From positions 1,485,146 through 1,549,145 of the forward strand of contig NZ_JARADB010000002.1 of NCBI RefSeq assembly GCF_028765165.1: a stretch of 64,000 nucleotides of DNA, given 5' to 3'. Position 1 is the stretch's first letter. The number at the start of each line of letters is the position of its first letter. The translations under genes and the position numbers were made by a program. This stretch comes from Paenibacillus sp. MAHUQ-63 (GTDB taxonomy: Bacteria; Bacillota; Bacilli; Paenibacillales; NBRC-103111). The notes below the pieces were generated by a model that was not told where the DNA came from, did no database searches, and saw only the letters and a list, made by a program, of their open reading frames with translations. This document shows positions 26,020 to 35,031 of the stretch, piece after piece.

Positions 26020-28239
26020 TTATTTCCGGTAGTCCCCAGGTGTGACGCCCGTATATTTCTTGAAGGCGCGAATAAACGATATCGCATGCGTGTAGCCAAC
26101 CTTAACCCCGATGTCCTGGACGGAATATCGACTGCTGTGGAGCAGCTTCTGCGCCTGTTCCATCCGGATCTTAACGAGATAATCAACGAACTTCTCGCCA
26201 AATTCTTCTTTGAATGCCCGGCTGACATGCGAGGGATGAAGCTGAAATTGCTCGCTTAGCGAGGAAAGCGATAACTCGGGATCTGCATAATGAGTCTCCA
26301 CGTAAGTGCGAATTTGGTTCATGACGGCATGTGTGCTTCGGTCTTCGCGAATCCGTGCCATCCGCCGCGACACCTCTTCTAATTGGTGGAACCACTCTGC
26401 ATACAATTCTTCGATCGTATCGAACCGTTCAATGGCGTCATTCAGCTGGGGCAGTGCCGCTTGCATGACTTCCTGCAGCTCGGCTGAGAGCTCCGTCATC
26501 TCCCGGTGTAAGTAATAAACGAAATAATTCATCAGATTCCGAATCTCGTCGTATGAGAACAAACCGACCTTTAATTCAGTGAAAATTTGCTCCAAGGCCG
26601 GCTTCCAACCCTTGTCACCCAAGCGAAACGACTGAGCCAGTGATTTGATCAGAGGCAGGTGCTTATACATTTCCTTCTCCTCGGATGCTTCGGACTCCCA
26701 ATGATAGAGAACCCGATTCGTCCCTAAGGTCGATTTAAAGCGTAGAACATGGGTGGCAGCCTCATAGGAATGAACCAGCTCCTGTACTTGTCCGACCACA
26801 TGCCCGACACCCAGTGTAATGCGGAAATGCAAATGCTGCTCGACCCACGAACGTATATTTTCGCACAGATTGGCTGCGAGCTTCTCACTGTTTTTCACAT
26901 TCTCATCGGCAAATATCACAACACTAAGCCTGTGCGTAGCCGTCCATTCCGCCCATACCGTCAGGCTAAGCGATTCAGCCGTTTCATACACGACCCGGCT
27001 TAATACAAATTTCAGCAATTCTTGATCCCTCTGAGAGAACATGCGGCATACTTCCATATACTTATCCATCTCGATGACGGCCGCAGCCAGCTGACCGAAG
27101 TCCGTAGGCAATTGCAGCCGTTTCATCTCGACTTTCCATTCTTCATAATCTATCGCGCGGCTGCCTTCCAGCCATTCTTTGAAGAAGTGCCGCTGTCTGA
27201 ATACGATATCTTCTTCATGCTGCTTCTCATAGCGGAGGGATAACTCCATGAGATTGCTGATGGCTCGGTCGATATACTGGAATTCGTCTTTTCTCTTGCC
27301 CTCGAAACCCAACGGCTTCAATTCGGAATAGGCATGGATACGGGACATAATCAGCTTAATCGGCTGATAATTCCGATAGGTCACATAGGTCATCCAGATC
27401 CCGCCAAGAACGACCATTACCAGTCCCAATCCGATCCATACATAAGAGAAGACAGAGGTGAAGGTATATAAATACTCATCGTTGAGACCGCTGCGGTATT
27501 CCCAGTTCGTATAAGTGGAGCGGATACGGGTCAGCTCAGAGCCTTTATCGGCTCCATCTGCATTGCCGGAAGCCATCAGCCGGTTGCCTTCGGAATCGTA
27601 TACGTGGATGAAGCTGATCTTAGAATTGGACATGCCGCCGACCATTCCTACAATAGAATCCATGCTGATATTGACAACAATGATCCCTTTTTGCCCGGAT
27701 AACAGAGGAAACTTCCGTACTAAAGAAATAACGACTTTACGCCCATCCATCTCAGCAAATTCCTTGAAAACCCGCTGATTGGTCAGCTGGTATTTGGAAG
27801 GGCTTTGTATCATCTCTTCTATAAATGCTTTATCGCCGAAACGGTCTGCCGTTATCATCGTGTTCGGACTGATGACCATTCGATCGGAATCCCGGTAAAA
27901 ATATACCGAATCAATAAAGTTGTTGTAATTCATCATTCCCCGAATTAATTCCGTGATTTCATAAGCGGAGTAATAGGGATTTCCCTCTAGTTTGTTGTCG
28001 AAAAACTGGTCGATCCGCGGATTTGTCTGCAGCTCCTTGATCACATATTCATCGATCGTCTTCAAGGTGTAGTCAACCGACTGCATGATATGTAAAGCAT
28101 ATGTTTTATTTGCATTGACAGCTTCTTTTTTGGACAATTGGCTGATCGAAAGAATGATAAGCACAATGAGTACGGAAGTGATCATGAAAAATACAGGCAA
28201 GTAAGAGAATAGAAGCCGATAGAACCAAGGTTTGGTCAT
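26020..28239 (-). CDS. Membrane-bound AraC-family regulator (YtdP/YesS type)
   Basis: A 739-residue one-component regulator. A transmembrane helix at about 12-32 and another at about 265-290 flank an extracytoplasmic sensor region of about 230 residues (Cache-like). A cytoplasmic linker leads to a C-terminal AraC domain: LSLSSLSEQFQLHPSHVSRAFKEEF, then IRMEQAQKLLHSS and VGYTHAISFIRAFKK. It should sense the glycan or its fragments outside the cell and switch on the importer-glycanase operon, which starts 219 bases downstream on the same strand. GAGGGGCG precedes the ATG. Confidence 0.9.
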   Translation of the reverse strand: MTKPWFYRLLFSYLPVFFMITSVLIVLIILSISQLSKKEAVNANKTYALHIMQSVDYTLKTIDEYVIKELQTNPRIDQFFDNKLEGNPYYSAYEITELIRGMMNYNNFIDSVYFYRDSDRMVISPNTMITADRFGDKAFIEEMIQSPSKYQLTNQRVFKEFAEMDGRKVVISLVRKFPLLSGQKGIIVVNISMDSIVGMVGGMSNSKISFIHVYDSEGNRLMASGNADGADKGSELTRIRSTYTNWEYRSGLNDEYLYTFTSVFSYVWIGLGLVMVVLGGIWMTYVTYRNYQPIKLIMSRIHAYSELKPLGFEGKRKDEFQYIDRAISNLMELSLRYEKQHEEDIVFRQRHFFKEWLEGSRAIDYEEWKVEMKRLQLPTDFGQLAAAVIEMDKYMEVCRMFSQRDQELLKFVLSRVVYETAESLSLTVWAEWTATHRLSVVIFADENVKNSEKLAANLCENIRSWVEQHLHFRITLGVGHVVGQVQELVHSYEAATHVLRFKSTLGTNRVLYHWESEASEEKEMYKHLPLIKSLAQSFRLGDKGWKPALEQIFTELKVGLFSYDEIRNLMNYFVYYLHREMTELSAELQEVMQAALPQLNDAIERFDTIEELYAEWFHQLEEVSRRMARIREDRSTHAVMNQIRTYVETHYADPELSLSSLSEQFQLHPSHVSRAFKEEFGEKFVDYLVKIRMEQAQKLLHSSRYSVQDIGVKVGYTHAISFIRAFKKYTGVTPGDYRK

Positions 28240-28517
28240 AAAATCGCCCCTCTAAAATAATCCATCTGCAATGAAATAACAGTCTGTCGCGTTCGTCGTG
28301 CGACCGTCCACTGTCGTACGTTATATGCAAAATATTTAGGGATCATGCGTAAGAGACCCGTATTTACACACCCGTTTGGATGATGAACGATAGGGAAGTT
28401 TCGATTTTGATGATGATGTTCAAGTTTTAATGGGTATTCAGGCTAAAGGGAATCGTCTCATAATACAGGTATGGAGAATCGTCGGTATTGGATGATTTTA
28501 TTGCGGGGGGCATGCGA

Positions 28518-29540
28518 ATGGCCAGAATCTTTATTGTTGACGATGAACCTATCATCGGGATTGGTCTCAAAACGCTAATCGGGGAGTATCAACGGTTTAG
28601 TGAAATCGAAACATTTACGGACGGCGCGTCAGCGTTGTCGAACATCAGGGCGAATCCCCCTGACGTTGTGTTGACGGATATTCGGATGCCTCGTATGGAC
28701 GGTTTGGAGCTATGCCGGAATATCCAGCAGCTAAAGCTATTCACCAAAGTCGCTGTGCTTTCGGGATACGGGGATTTTGCATATGCGCAAAAATGTATGT
28801 CGTACGGCGTGCAGGAATATTTGCTGAAGCCCATTACAGAAATCGAGCTTTTTCCGGTGCTGGATAAAATACTCGCCATGCGTGAACCGGCGCTGATGTC
28901 CTTCTCCCATTTTGAACAGTGGATCGATCAATTGGAGGAAGCGGTTTGGATGATGGACAAGGCTCGAGCCGATGAACTGTTGGAGGAGGGGAAGAGGGCG
29001 TTGTTCGCCGTTGAAACGGACATCCAGCAGCACCAGCGGGTATCCGACGCCGTCACGCTGCTTCTCAAGAAGCTGAATGCCAGAGGGACCTACAAGCTTG
29101 AAGCAAAGCCGCTTTTAGAAGTGAACACGTTCATCATGAATACGTACGAATGGTTTCAGGCCGAAATCGGAAGATGGATCCAGCAGCTGAGCAAGTACCG
29201 CAATCATGAAAGAATCGATGTATTGGAAGCGGCTATCCAGTACATTGAGGAGCATCTTTGCGAGGAGGAGCTTTCACTGGATATGGTGGCAGGGAAGTTA
29301 GGCGTAACGCCGACCTATTTCAGCCATTATTTTAAGAAAAATACGAATGAGACCTTCGTGCAATACCGGATGCGCAAACGAATCGATCGGGCCAAACAGC
29401 TGCTAGCCGTGCCGCACTACAAAATTATCGACATTGTAGCCGAGGTCGGTTATGAAAGCTACCCCCACTTTTCCAGAGTATTTAAGAAGGTGACGGGATA
29501 TTCCCCTACGGAATATCGCGGGCTGCTTGGAATCAAATAA
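28518..29540 (+). CDS. Response regulator, YesN/AraC type
   Basis: A 340-residue regulator. The receiver domain has IVDDEP at 6-11, phosphoacceptor Asp54 in VLTDIRMP and Lys in YLLKPITE. The C-terminus is an AraC DNA-binding domain (LSLDMVAGKLGVTPTYFSHYFKK, then VGYESYPHFSRVFKK). The open frame begins at 28488, and ATGs at 28512 and 28518 are possible. 28518 is preferred because GGGGGG at 28505-28510 is correctly spaced only for it. Its TAA overlaps the ATG of the kinase gene (TAATG), and the pair sits upstream of an importer operon. Confidence 0.93.
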   Translation: MARIFIVDDEPIIGIGLKTLIGEYQRFSEIETFTDGASALSNIRANPPDVVLTDIRMPRMDGLELCRNIQQLKLFTKVAVLSGYGDFAYAQKCMSYGVQEYLLKPITEIELFPVLDKILAMREPALMSFSHFEQWIDQLEEAVWMMDKARADELLEEGKRALFAVETDIQQHQRVSDAVTLLLKKLNARGTYKLEAKPLLEVNTFIMNTYEWFQAEIGRWIQQLSKYRNHERIDVLEAAIQYIEEHLCEEELSLDMVAGKLGVTPTYFSHYFKKNTNETFVQYRMRKRIDRAKQLLAVPHYKIIDIVAEVGYESYPHFSRVFKKVTGYSPTEYRGLLGIK

Positions 29541-31345
29541 TGAAGAACAGCCTGGTTCGCAAGGTTTATATGTACTTCGTCATCATTATCACGCTAACGT
29601 TGGTGACAGTGGGGGTCACCGGCTATTGGCGGTCATCCAATGAATTGGAGAATCAGTATGAAGGGCTGTTGACTCAAATCGTTGATAATGTGCTGCACGA
29701 AACCGATTTATTTCTGAAGAGCTACGAGAGGGCGACGCTTTCCATTATGATCTCTCCTGTAGTGAAAGAAGCGTTGGATCTTCCACGCCAAGCAACGGCT
29801 AGCTTTTATGCCTCCGAAATAGCCATGAAAAGTGTCTTTCAACCCGTTCTCATCAACAATCCGGAAATATCCATGACGTACATTATAGGGTATAACGGGT
29901 TCCAGGCAACGGATTTCAATGTTCACATTGTTCCTTTTAATTACAAAGGCTTTGAAGAATATGTGGAGCAGATGAAAGAAGACGATGCCATCAACGGGAA
30001 GCTGACGATCCAGGATTCCAGATTTCTGGACGGACATCTCACCTTGATTCGCAAATTGGCAGACCGCACCTCAGCTAAATCATTCAAAGGCATTATGGGC
30101 TTCGAACTAAAGATAGGGGAGTTAAACACACTCTGGAAGGGGATAAAGCTGGGACAATCCGGCTATTTCTTCATCGTCAACGATCGCGGGAAAATCTTAT
30201 ACCATCCGGATCCGAGCCGAATCGGTAAACAGCTCGATGGCATGCATTTCAATACGGTAGAAGCCAATAAAGACCAAATCTTTGAATTGCCTGGAGAACC
30301 GGGTCGCGTATTCTTTAGCCGGAAATCCGATTATTCCGGATGGACGCTGGTCGCAAGCATGTCGGTTGCCGAGCAGAGCAAGCCGATTTCGGACCTGCGG
30401 CAGACAACGCTAATCATCGGAATCGTTACCTTGATATTGGCCTTATTTCTAGCATATCGGTTCGGTCAATCGATCGTTCGGCCAGTCCGACTCCTGGAAA
30501 ACGGCATGCGTCATACGGCCAAAGGTCAGTGGACCCGCGTACCTCTAACCGGAAGCCGTGATGAGATGGATCAACTTATTACAAGCTACAATACGATGGT
30601 GACGCGGCTGGAAGAGCTTGTCGAGCGGATCTACGAGACCGAGCTGCGCAGTCAGGACAATTTAATGAAACGGCAGCTCGCGGAATTCCAATCGCTGCAA
30701 TTGCAGATTAATCCGCACTTCTTGTACAACACGTTGGAGATTATTATTTGTTACGCCGTTATTCAGAAATCAAGCGAAATCAAAGACATTGTCCGTTCTT
30801 TGTCCTATATGTTGCGCTATTCCATTCGCACCGATTTGGAGGAAATTACGGTTGCGAACGAGCTTAAACATATCCTGTATTTTATGTCGATCATGAAATA
30901 TCGCAACCAGCGCGAATTTGAAATTGACGTTCGCATCAGTACGGCATATTTGTTGGACAGCATGGTTCGCTTGACGCTGCAGCCTTTGGTCGAGAATGTT
31001 TTCAAGCATGCGTTTCCCTATGGCATTGAGGTTTCTCATACGATTATTATCGACGCTTGGAAGGATGAAGCGAATTTCTATGTCACCGTTGAAGACAATG
31101 GCTGCGGGATTGAAGCGGAAGCTCTTCTGCAATTAAATGAACGACTCATGAGCAGTCAGGAAGAGAGGCTGATGGATCCACAACCAACCTTCGGGGGGAG
31201 CATCGGCCTGCTTAATGTGCATAACCGGATTCAGATGGTATTCGGACCGCAATACGGGCTTTCCGTGCAAAGCGAGCTGGGAGCGGGCACGAAAGTAACG
31301 ATTCGCATGCCGTCCTCCAGCGCAAAAAAAGTCATACCGGTGTAA
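29540..31345 (+). CDS. Sensor histidine kinase, YesM type
   Basis: A 601-residue membrane kinase. TM1 at about 8-28, an extracellular dCache-like sensor at about 35-285, TM2 at about 289-308, a HAMP linker at about 305-360, then the His_kinase domain with phosphoacceptor His393 in QINPHFLYNTLE. HATPase_c has VEDNGCGIEAE and GGSIGLLNVHNRIQ. It is translationally coupled to the regulator at 28518 (regulator first, kinase second, the reverse of the order at the left end of the window). It probably senses a sugar or a binding protein and controls the operon from 31447. Confidence 0.94.
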   Translation: MKNSLVRKVYMYFVIIITLTLVTVGVTGYWRSSNELENQYEGLLTQIVDNVLHETDLFLKSYERATLSIMISPVVKEALDLPRQATASFYASEIAMKSVFQPVLINNPEISMTYIIGYNGFQATDFNVHIVPFNYKGFEEYVEQMKEDDAINGKLTIQDSRFLDGHLTLIRKLADRTSAKSFKGIMGFELKIGELNTLWKGIKLGQSGYFFIVNDRGKILYHPDPSRIGKQLDGMHFNTVEANKDQIFELPGEPGRVFFSRKSDYSGWTLVASMSVAEQSKPISDLRQTTLIIGIVTLILALFLAYRFGQSIVRPVRLLENGMRHTAKGQWTRVPLTGSRDEMDQLITSYNTMVTRLEELVERIYETELRSQDNLMKRQLAEFQSLQLQINPHFLYNTLEIIICYAVIQKSSEIKDIVRSLSYMLRYSIRTDLEEITVANELKHILYFMSIMKYRNQREFEIDVRISTAYLLDSMVRLTLQPLVENVFKHAFPYGIEVSHTIIIDAWKDEANFYVTVEDNGCGIEAEALLQLNERLMSSQEERLMDPQPTFGGSIGLLNVHNRIQMVFGPQYGLSVQSELGAGTKVTIRMPSSSAKKVIPV

Positions 31346-31446
31346 AACAGCACAATGCTAGGCGATTCGTTTTTTTGTATCCTCAATCTAAGGAAAGACA
31401 TCAAACCTAACATATGAGTCATGGTTATCGAAAGAGGGAGGGATTT

Positions 31447-32421
31447 ATGGAAGTCACGGCTAGCAAGAGCAACCGTCTGTCAGCATGGGCCGGTAAAAAG
31501 GAAAATTACTTCTCCCGGCTGAGGAAGAACGCATCCAGCCATTGGCAGCTCTATCTGCTGATACTGCTGCCGATTATTTATTTGCTCATCTTCAAGTACG
31601 TGCCGATGTATGGAGCTTTAATTGCGTTCAAGAATTATGTTCCGACGAAAGGGGTATGGGGCAGCGACTGGGTAGGTTTGAAGCATTTCGATCGGTTTTT
31701 CCATTCGTATGAGTTTGTTCGAATTATGAAAAATACGATTCTGCTCAGCCTGTATAGTTTGTTCGCGGGGTTTCCGTTCCCAATCATACTTGCGCTTTCC
31801 TTGAATTACGTCAACTCTCGTTTTTTTAAGAAATCCGTACAGCTGATCACTTACGCACCGCATTTTATTTCGGTAGTCGTGATGGTTGGCATTATCTTGC
31901 AAATGATGGACCCACGGGTTGGCCTGGTGCAAACGATTATGAAATATTTCGGATTGCCCGCCATCAATTTCATGGGCATCCCTGAATGGTTTTCACACGT
32001 TTTTGTCTGGTCCGGCATTTGGCAGAACGTTGGTTTCTCCTGCATCATCTACCTGGCGGCGCTTGCAGCAGTCGATCCTTCGCTGCACGAGGCAGCTGTG
32101 ATGGACGGAGCCAATAAAATACGGCGGATGTGGCATGTCGACTTGCCGGGCATCATGCCGGTTGCCGTGATCTTGCTGATCATGAACACCGGCCATGTGC
32201 TGGACATTGGCTTCGAGAAGGTATTGCTGATGCAGAATCCGCTGAATATGAGCGCTTCTGAGGTGATCGATACCTTCGTGTACAAAGTCGGCTTGGCCTC
32301 AACAGCTATCAATTATTCCTATTCGTCAGCCATTGGATTGTTTAAATCCATCATTAATCTGATCCTGCTGGTTCTCGTCAATCGGATAGCCCGTAAGTTG
32401 GGGCAAACCAGTCTGTGGTAA
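31447..32421 (+). CDS. Sugar ABC permease, LplB type
   Basis: A 324-residue permease. The open frame begins at 31414, but ATG 31447 is chosen because GAGGGAGGG lies just before it. It has six transmembrane helices, the EAA loop is HEAAVMDGANKIR and the end is ARKLGQTSLW. First gene of the operon permease-permease-binding protein-sulfatase, 101 bases after the kinase stop. Confidence 0.93.
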   Translation: MEVTASKSNRLSAWAGKKENYFSRLRKNASSHWQLYLLILLPIIYLLIFKYVPMYGALIAFKNYVPTKGVWGSDWVGLKHFDRFFHSYEFVRIMKNTILLSLYSLFAGFPFPIILALSLNYVNSRFFKKSVQLITYAPHFISVVVMVGIILQMMDPRVGLVQTIMKYFGLPAINFMGIPEWFSHVFVWSGIWQNVGFSCIIYLAALAAVDPSLHEAAVMDGANKIRRMWHVDLPGIMPVAVILLIMNTGHVLDIGFEKVLLMQNPLNMSASEVIDTFVYKVGLASTAINYSYSSAIGLFKSIINLILLVLVNRIARKLGQTSLW

Positions 32422-32436
32422 TAAGGGGGTACGTCT

Positions 32437-33330
32437 ATGACGGGAAGCATGAAAGAAAGTGCGGATGACAGGCTTTTTACCGTTTTGAATTACATCATCC
32501 TATTCATTTTTACAATTACAATCTTATATCCTCTGGTTTATATTGTTAGCGCTTCCTTCAGTTCATCCACGGCGGTTGTTTCCGGCAGAGTCTGGTTGTA
32601 TCCGGTAGAGCCGACGCTGGCGGGTTATGAGGCGGTATTTAAACATCGTTTAATTATGTCGAGCTTTTTGAATTCGGTCTTTTATACCGTAGTGGGAACG
32701 ATAATCAATGTGCTTTTTACACTCATAGCGGCATATCCGCTATCAAGAAAAGATTTTATGCCACGGAATAGCGTTATGGCTTTGTTCGTGTTCACCATGA
32801 TGTTTTCAGGCGGATTGATCCCATCTTACCTGGTTGTGAAAGAGCTGGGGATGATCGACACCAGATGGTCTTTAATTATTCCAGGAGCGCTTTCTGTTAT
32901 GAATATGATCATTGCCCGAACGTATTTTCAAACAACCATTCCGGATGAATTGCTTGAAGCCGCACAAATGGATGGATGCAGTGATTTTACGTTCGTGCGG
33001 AAAATCGTGCTTCCTTTGTCAGGTCCAATCATTGCTGTAATCTCGTTATTCTACGCAGTCGGACATTGGAATCAATATTTTAACGCGCTGCTTTATTTAA
33101 AACATCAGGAGCTGTATCCGCTTCAATTGGTTTTAAGGGATATATTGGTGCAGAACGAGGTCGACGCGTCGATGATAACGGACGTTGCCGACCAAGCGGC
33201 AAGGGATGGACTTAGAGAGCTTTTGAAATTCTCTCTTATCGTCGTGTCTACGCTGCCCGTGCTTATCATCTATCCATTCATACAAAGACATTTTGTCAAA
33301 GGCATGATGATTGGCTCATTAAAAGGCTAA
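32437..33330 (+). CDS. Sugar ABC permease, LplC type
   Basis: A 297-residue permease with six transmembrane helices. The EAA loop reads LEAAQMDGCSDF and is followed by LPLSG; it ends VKGMMIGSLKG. AAGGGGG precedes ATG 32437. It forms a heterodimer with the permease at 31447 and is followed after 14 bases by the binding protein. Confidence 0.93.
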   Translation: MTGSMKESADDRLFTVLNYIILFIFTITILYPLVYIVSASFSSSTAVVSGRVWLYPVEPTLAGYEAVFKHRLIMSSFLNSVFYTVVGTIINVLFTLIAAYPLSRKDFMPRNSVMALFVFTMMFSGGLIPSYLVVKELGMIDTRWSLIIPGALSVMNMIIARTYFQTTIPDELLEAAQMDGCSDFTFVRKIVLPLSGPIIAVISLFYAVGHWNQYFNALLYLKHQELYPLQLVLRDILVQNEVDASMITDVADQAARDGLRELLKFSLIVVSTLPVLIIYPFIQRHFVKGMMIGSLKG

Positions 33331-33344
33331 AGGGAGGTTTTGAC

Positions 33345-34988
33345 ATGAAAAAAGCTCTAACCGCTTTAATCGCGATTACGACGTCCGTAGCTCTTCTAAG
33401 CGCATGTGCGGACAGCGGCCAACAGGAAGCAGCCCAAAAGACGGAAGCAAGCAAGGACGATCAAGTCACAGCAGCGGGTGAATTTCCGATAACGAAAGAA
33501 AAGACAACGCTCAGGGTTATGGTCAAAGGCTCCAGCATTGTCGAAAATTTCGCAACGAACGAGTTCACCAAGTGGCTGGAGGAGAAAACGAACATTCATA
33601 TCGATTGGGAAGTCGCTCCGGAAAAAACATTTGCAGAGAAGCTTAACGTTTCACTCGCAAGCGGAGATTATCCGGACGTGCTGCTTAATATGAGCGTATC
33701 GCCGATTCAGCAGTCGATTTACGGTAAGGATGGCGTATTTATTCCGCTCAACTCGTATATTGACAAATATGGCGTGGAAATGAAGAAGATGTTCGAGCAA
33801 GTTTCCTATGTCAAAGATTTGATCACTATGCCTGACGGCCAAATTTATTCGGTCCCTCAGGTGAACGATTGCTACCACTGCTCACTGGGTCAAAAAATGT
33901 GGATCTATCAACCCTGGCTCGATAAGCTCGGATTAAAAATGCCGGAGACCACTGACGAGTTTTATCAAGTGCTGAAAGCCTTCAAAGAAAAAGATCCGAA
34001 CGGAAACGGGAAGGCCGATGAGATTCCGCTAGTCGGCGCAACGAATGGCCCCTCGTCTACCTTGGACCTTTTTCTAACCAGCGCTTATGTCGAGAAGGAC
34101 TTCAATCTGCGCTTCGTGAAGGATGGTAAGGTTCAAGTTGCCTACAATCAGCCGGAGTGGAAGGATGCTTTGACCTATATGCATAAACTGTTTGCCGAAG
34201 GTTTAATCTCTCCGCAAACGTTCACACAAGACAGAAACCAGCTGAAACAAATGGGGATGAACCCGGAAATCCCGATTGTCGGTGCTGTTGCTTCACAAAA
34301 CCAAACGGTATTCGTCGAAGTCGATAACGCGAGATTCAAAGATTACGTAGCCGTTCCTCCGCTCAAAGGACCGTCAGGTATACGTTCCACGGCATATAAT
34401 CCTTACGCAGTATCTGCAGGTCAATATGTCATTACCAATAAGGCGAAAAATCCCGCTGCCGCATTCCGTCTGGCTGACTTGCTGCTATCGGAGGAAGCGA
34501 CGCTTCGCAGCACGCAAGGCCGACCTGATCAGGAGTGGGTGCGTCCTGCAGAAGGGGAGCTTGGCATTAACGGGAAGCCGGCCAAATGGAAACCGATCGC
34601 CACATTTGGCAAGCTGCAAAATGTTCACTGGGCGCAGGCGGGGCCGTCGCTGCGAACAAATGACTTGCGGTTAAGCGTGGTTGCGGATCCCAAAAATTCG
34701 CTGGAGCTTGTTTTGTATAAAGAAACGAAAAAATACGAGCCTTACGCAATCAATGCGAGTAAAATTGTGCCGCCATTGTTCTTCACCAATGAACAAGCTG
34801 AGGAGCTATCTACGCTGGAGAAGACGCTTACGGACTATCGAGCAGAATTTTTTGCGAAAACGGTTACAGGCTCACTGGACATTGACAAGGAATGGAACAA
34901 CTACTTGAGCACTTTGGACAAAATGAACCTGAAACGCTATCTGGAAATTTATCAAGAAGCCTATACCCAGTTTAAATCGAAAAAGTAG
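33345..34988 (+). CDS. Oligosaccharide-binding lipoprotein (LplA/LipO type)
   Basis: A 547-residue binding protein. Lipoprotein signal peptide with the lipobox LSAC (Cys about 21), then a charged linker. The segment EKDPNGNGKADEIPL (calcium-loop-like) and SLASGDYPDVLLN fit the LipO family. A CYHC pair in the middle (about residue 180) is unusual for a surface lipoprotein. GGGAGG precedes the ATG. It is co-transcribed with two permeases and probably with the downstream sulfatase, suggesting a sulfated or otherwise substituted oligosaccharide ligand. Confidence 0.9.
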   Translation: MKKALTALIAITTSVALLSACADSGQQEAAQKTEASKDDQVTAAGEFPITKEKTTLRVMVKGSSIVENFATNEFTKWLEEKTNIHIDWEVAPEKTFAEKLNVSLASGDYPDVLLNMSVSPIQQSIYGKDGVFIPLNSYIDKYGVEMKKMFEQVSYVKDLITMPDGQIYSVPQVNDCYHCSLGQKMWIYQPWLDKLGLKMPETTDEFYQVLKAFKEKDPNGNGKADEIPLVGATNGPSSTLDLFLTSAYVEKDFNLRFVKDGKVQVAYNQPEWKDALTYMHKLFAEGLISPQTFTQDRNQLKQMGMNPEIPIVGAVASQNQTVFVEVDNARFKDYVAVPPLKGPSGIRSTAYNPYAVSAGQYVITNKAKNPAAAFRLADLLLSEEATLRSTQGRPDQEWVRPAEGELGINGKPAKWKPIATFGKLQNVHWAQAGPSLRTNDLRLSVVADPKNSLELVLYKETKKYEPYAINASKIVPPLFFTNEQAEELSTLEKTLTDYRAEFFAKTVTGSLDIDKEWNNYLSTLDKMNLKRYLEIYQEAYTQFKSKK

Positions 34989-34994
34989 CTGCAT

Positions 34995-35009
34995 CGGGAA
35001 GCATTCCCG
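34995..35009 (+). promoter_or_regulatory. Small intercistronic hairpin after the binding-protein gene
   Basis: CGGGAA and TTCCCG pair around GCA directly after the binding-protein stop. There is no T-run. It is the third such hairpin after a binding-protein gene in this window. Confidence 0.4.
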
Positions 35010-35031
35010 TCTCGTGAGAGTGAGGTACAAG

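Noticed and set aside
28240..28517. Sigma-A promoter for the two-component system at 28518
   Set aside because: CATAAT at 28459-28464 is a fair -10 box, but no acceptable -35 lies 16-18 bases before it, so no promoter is listed.
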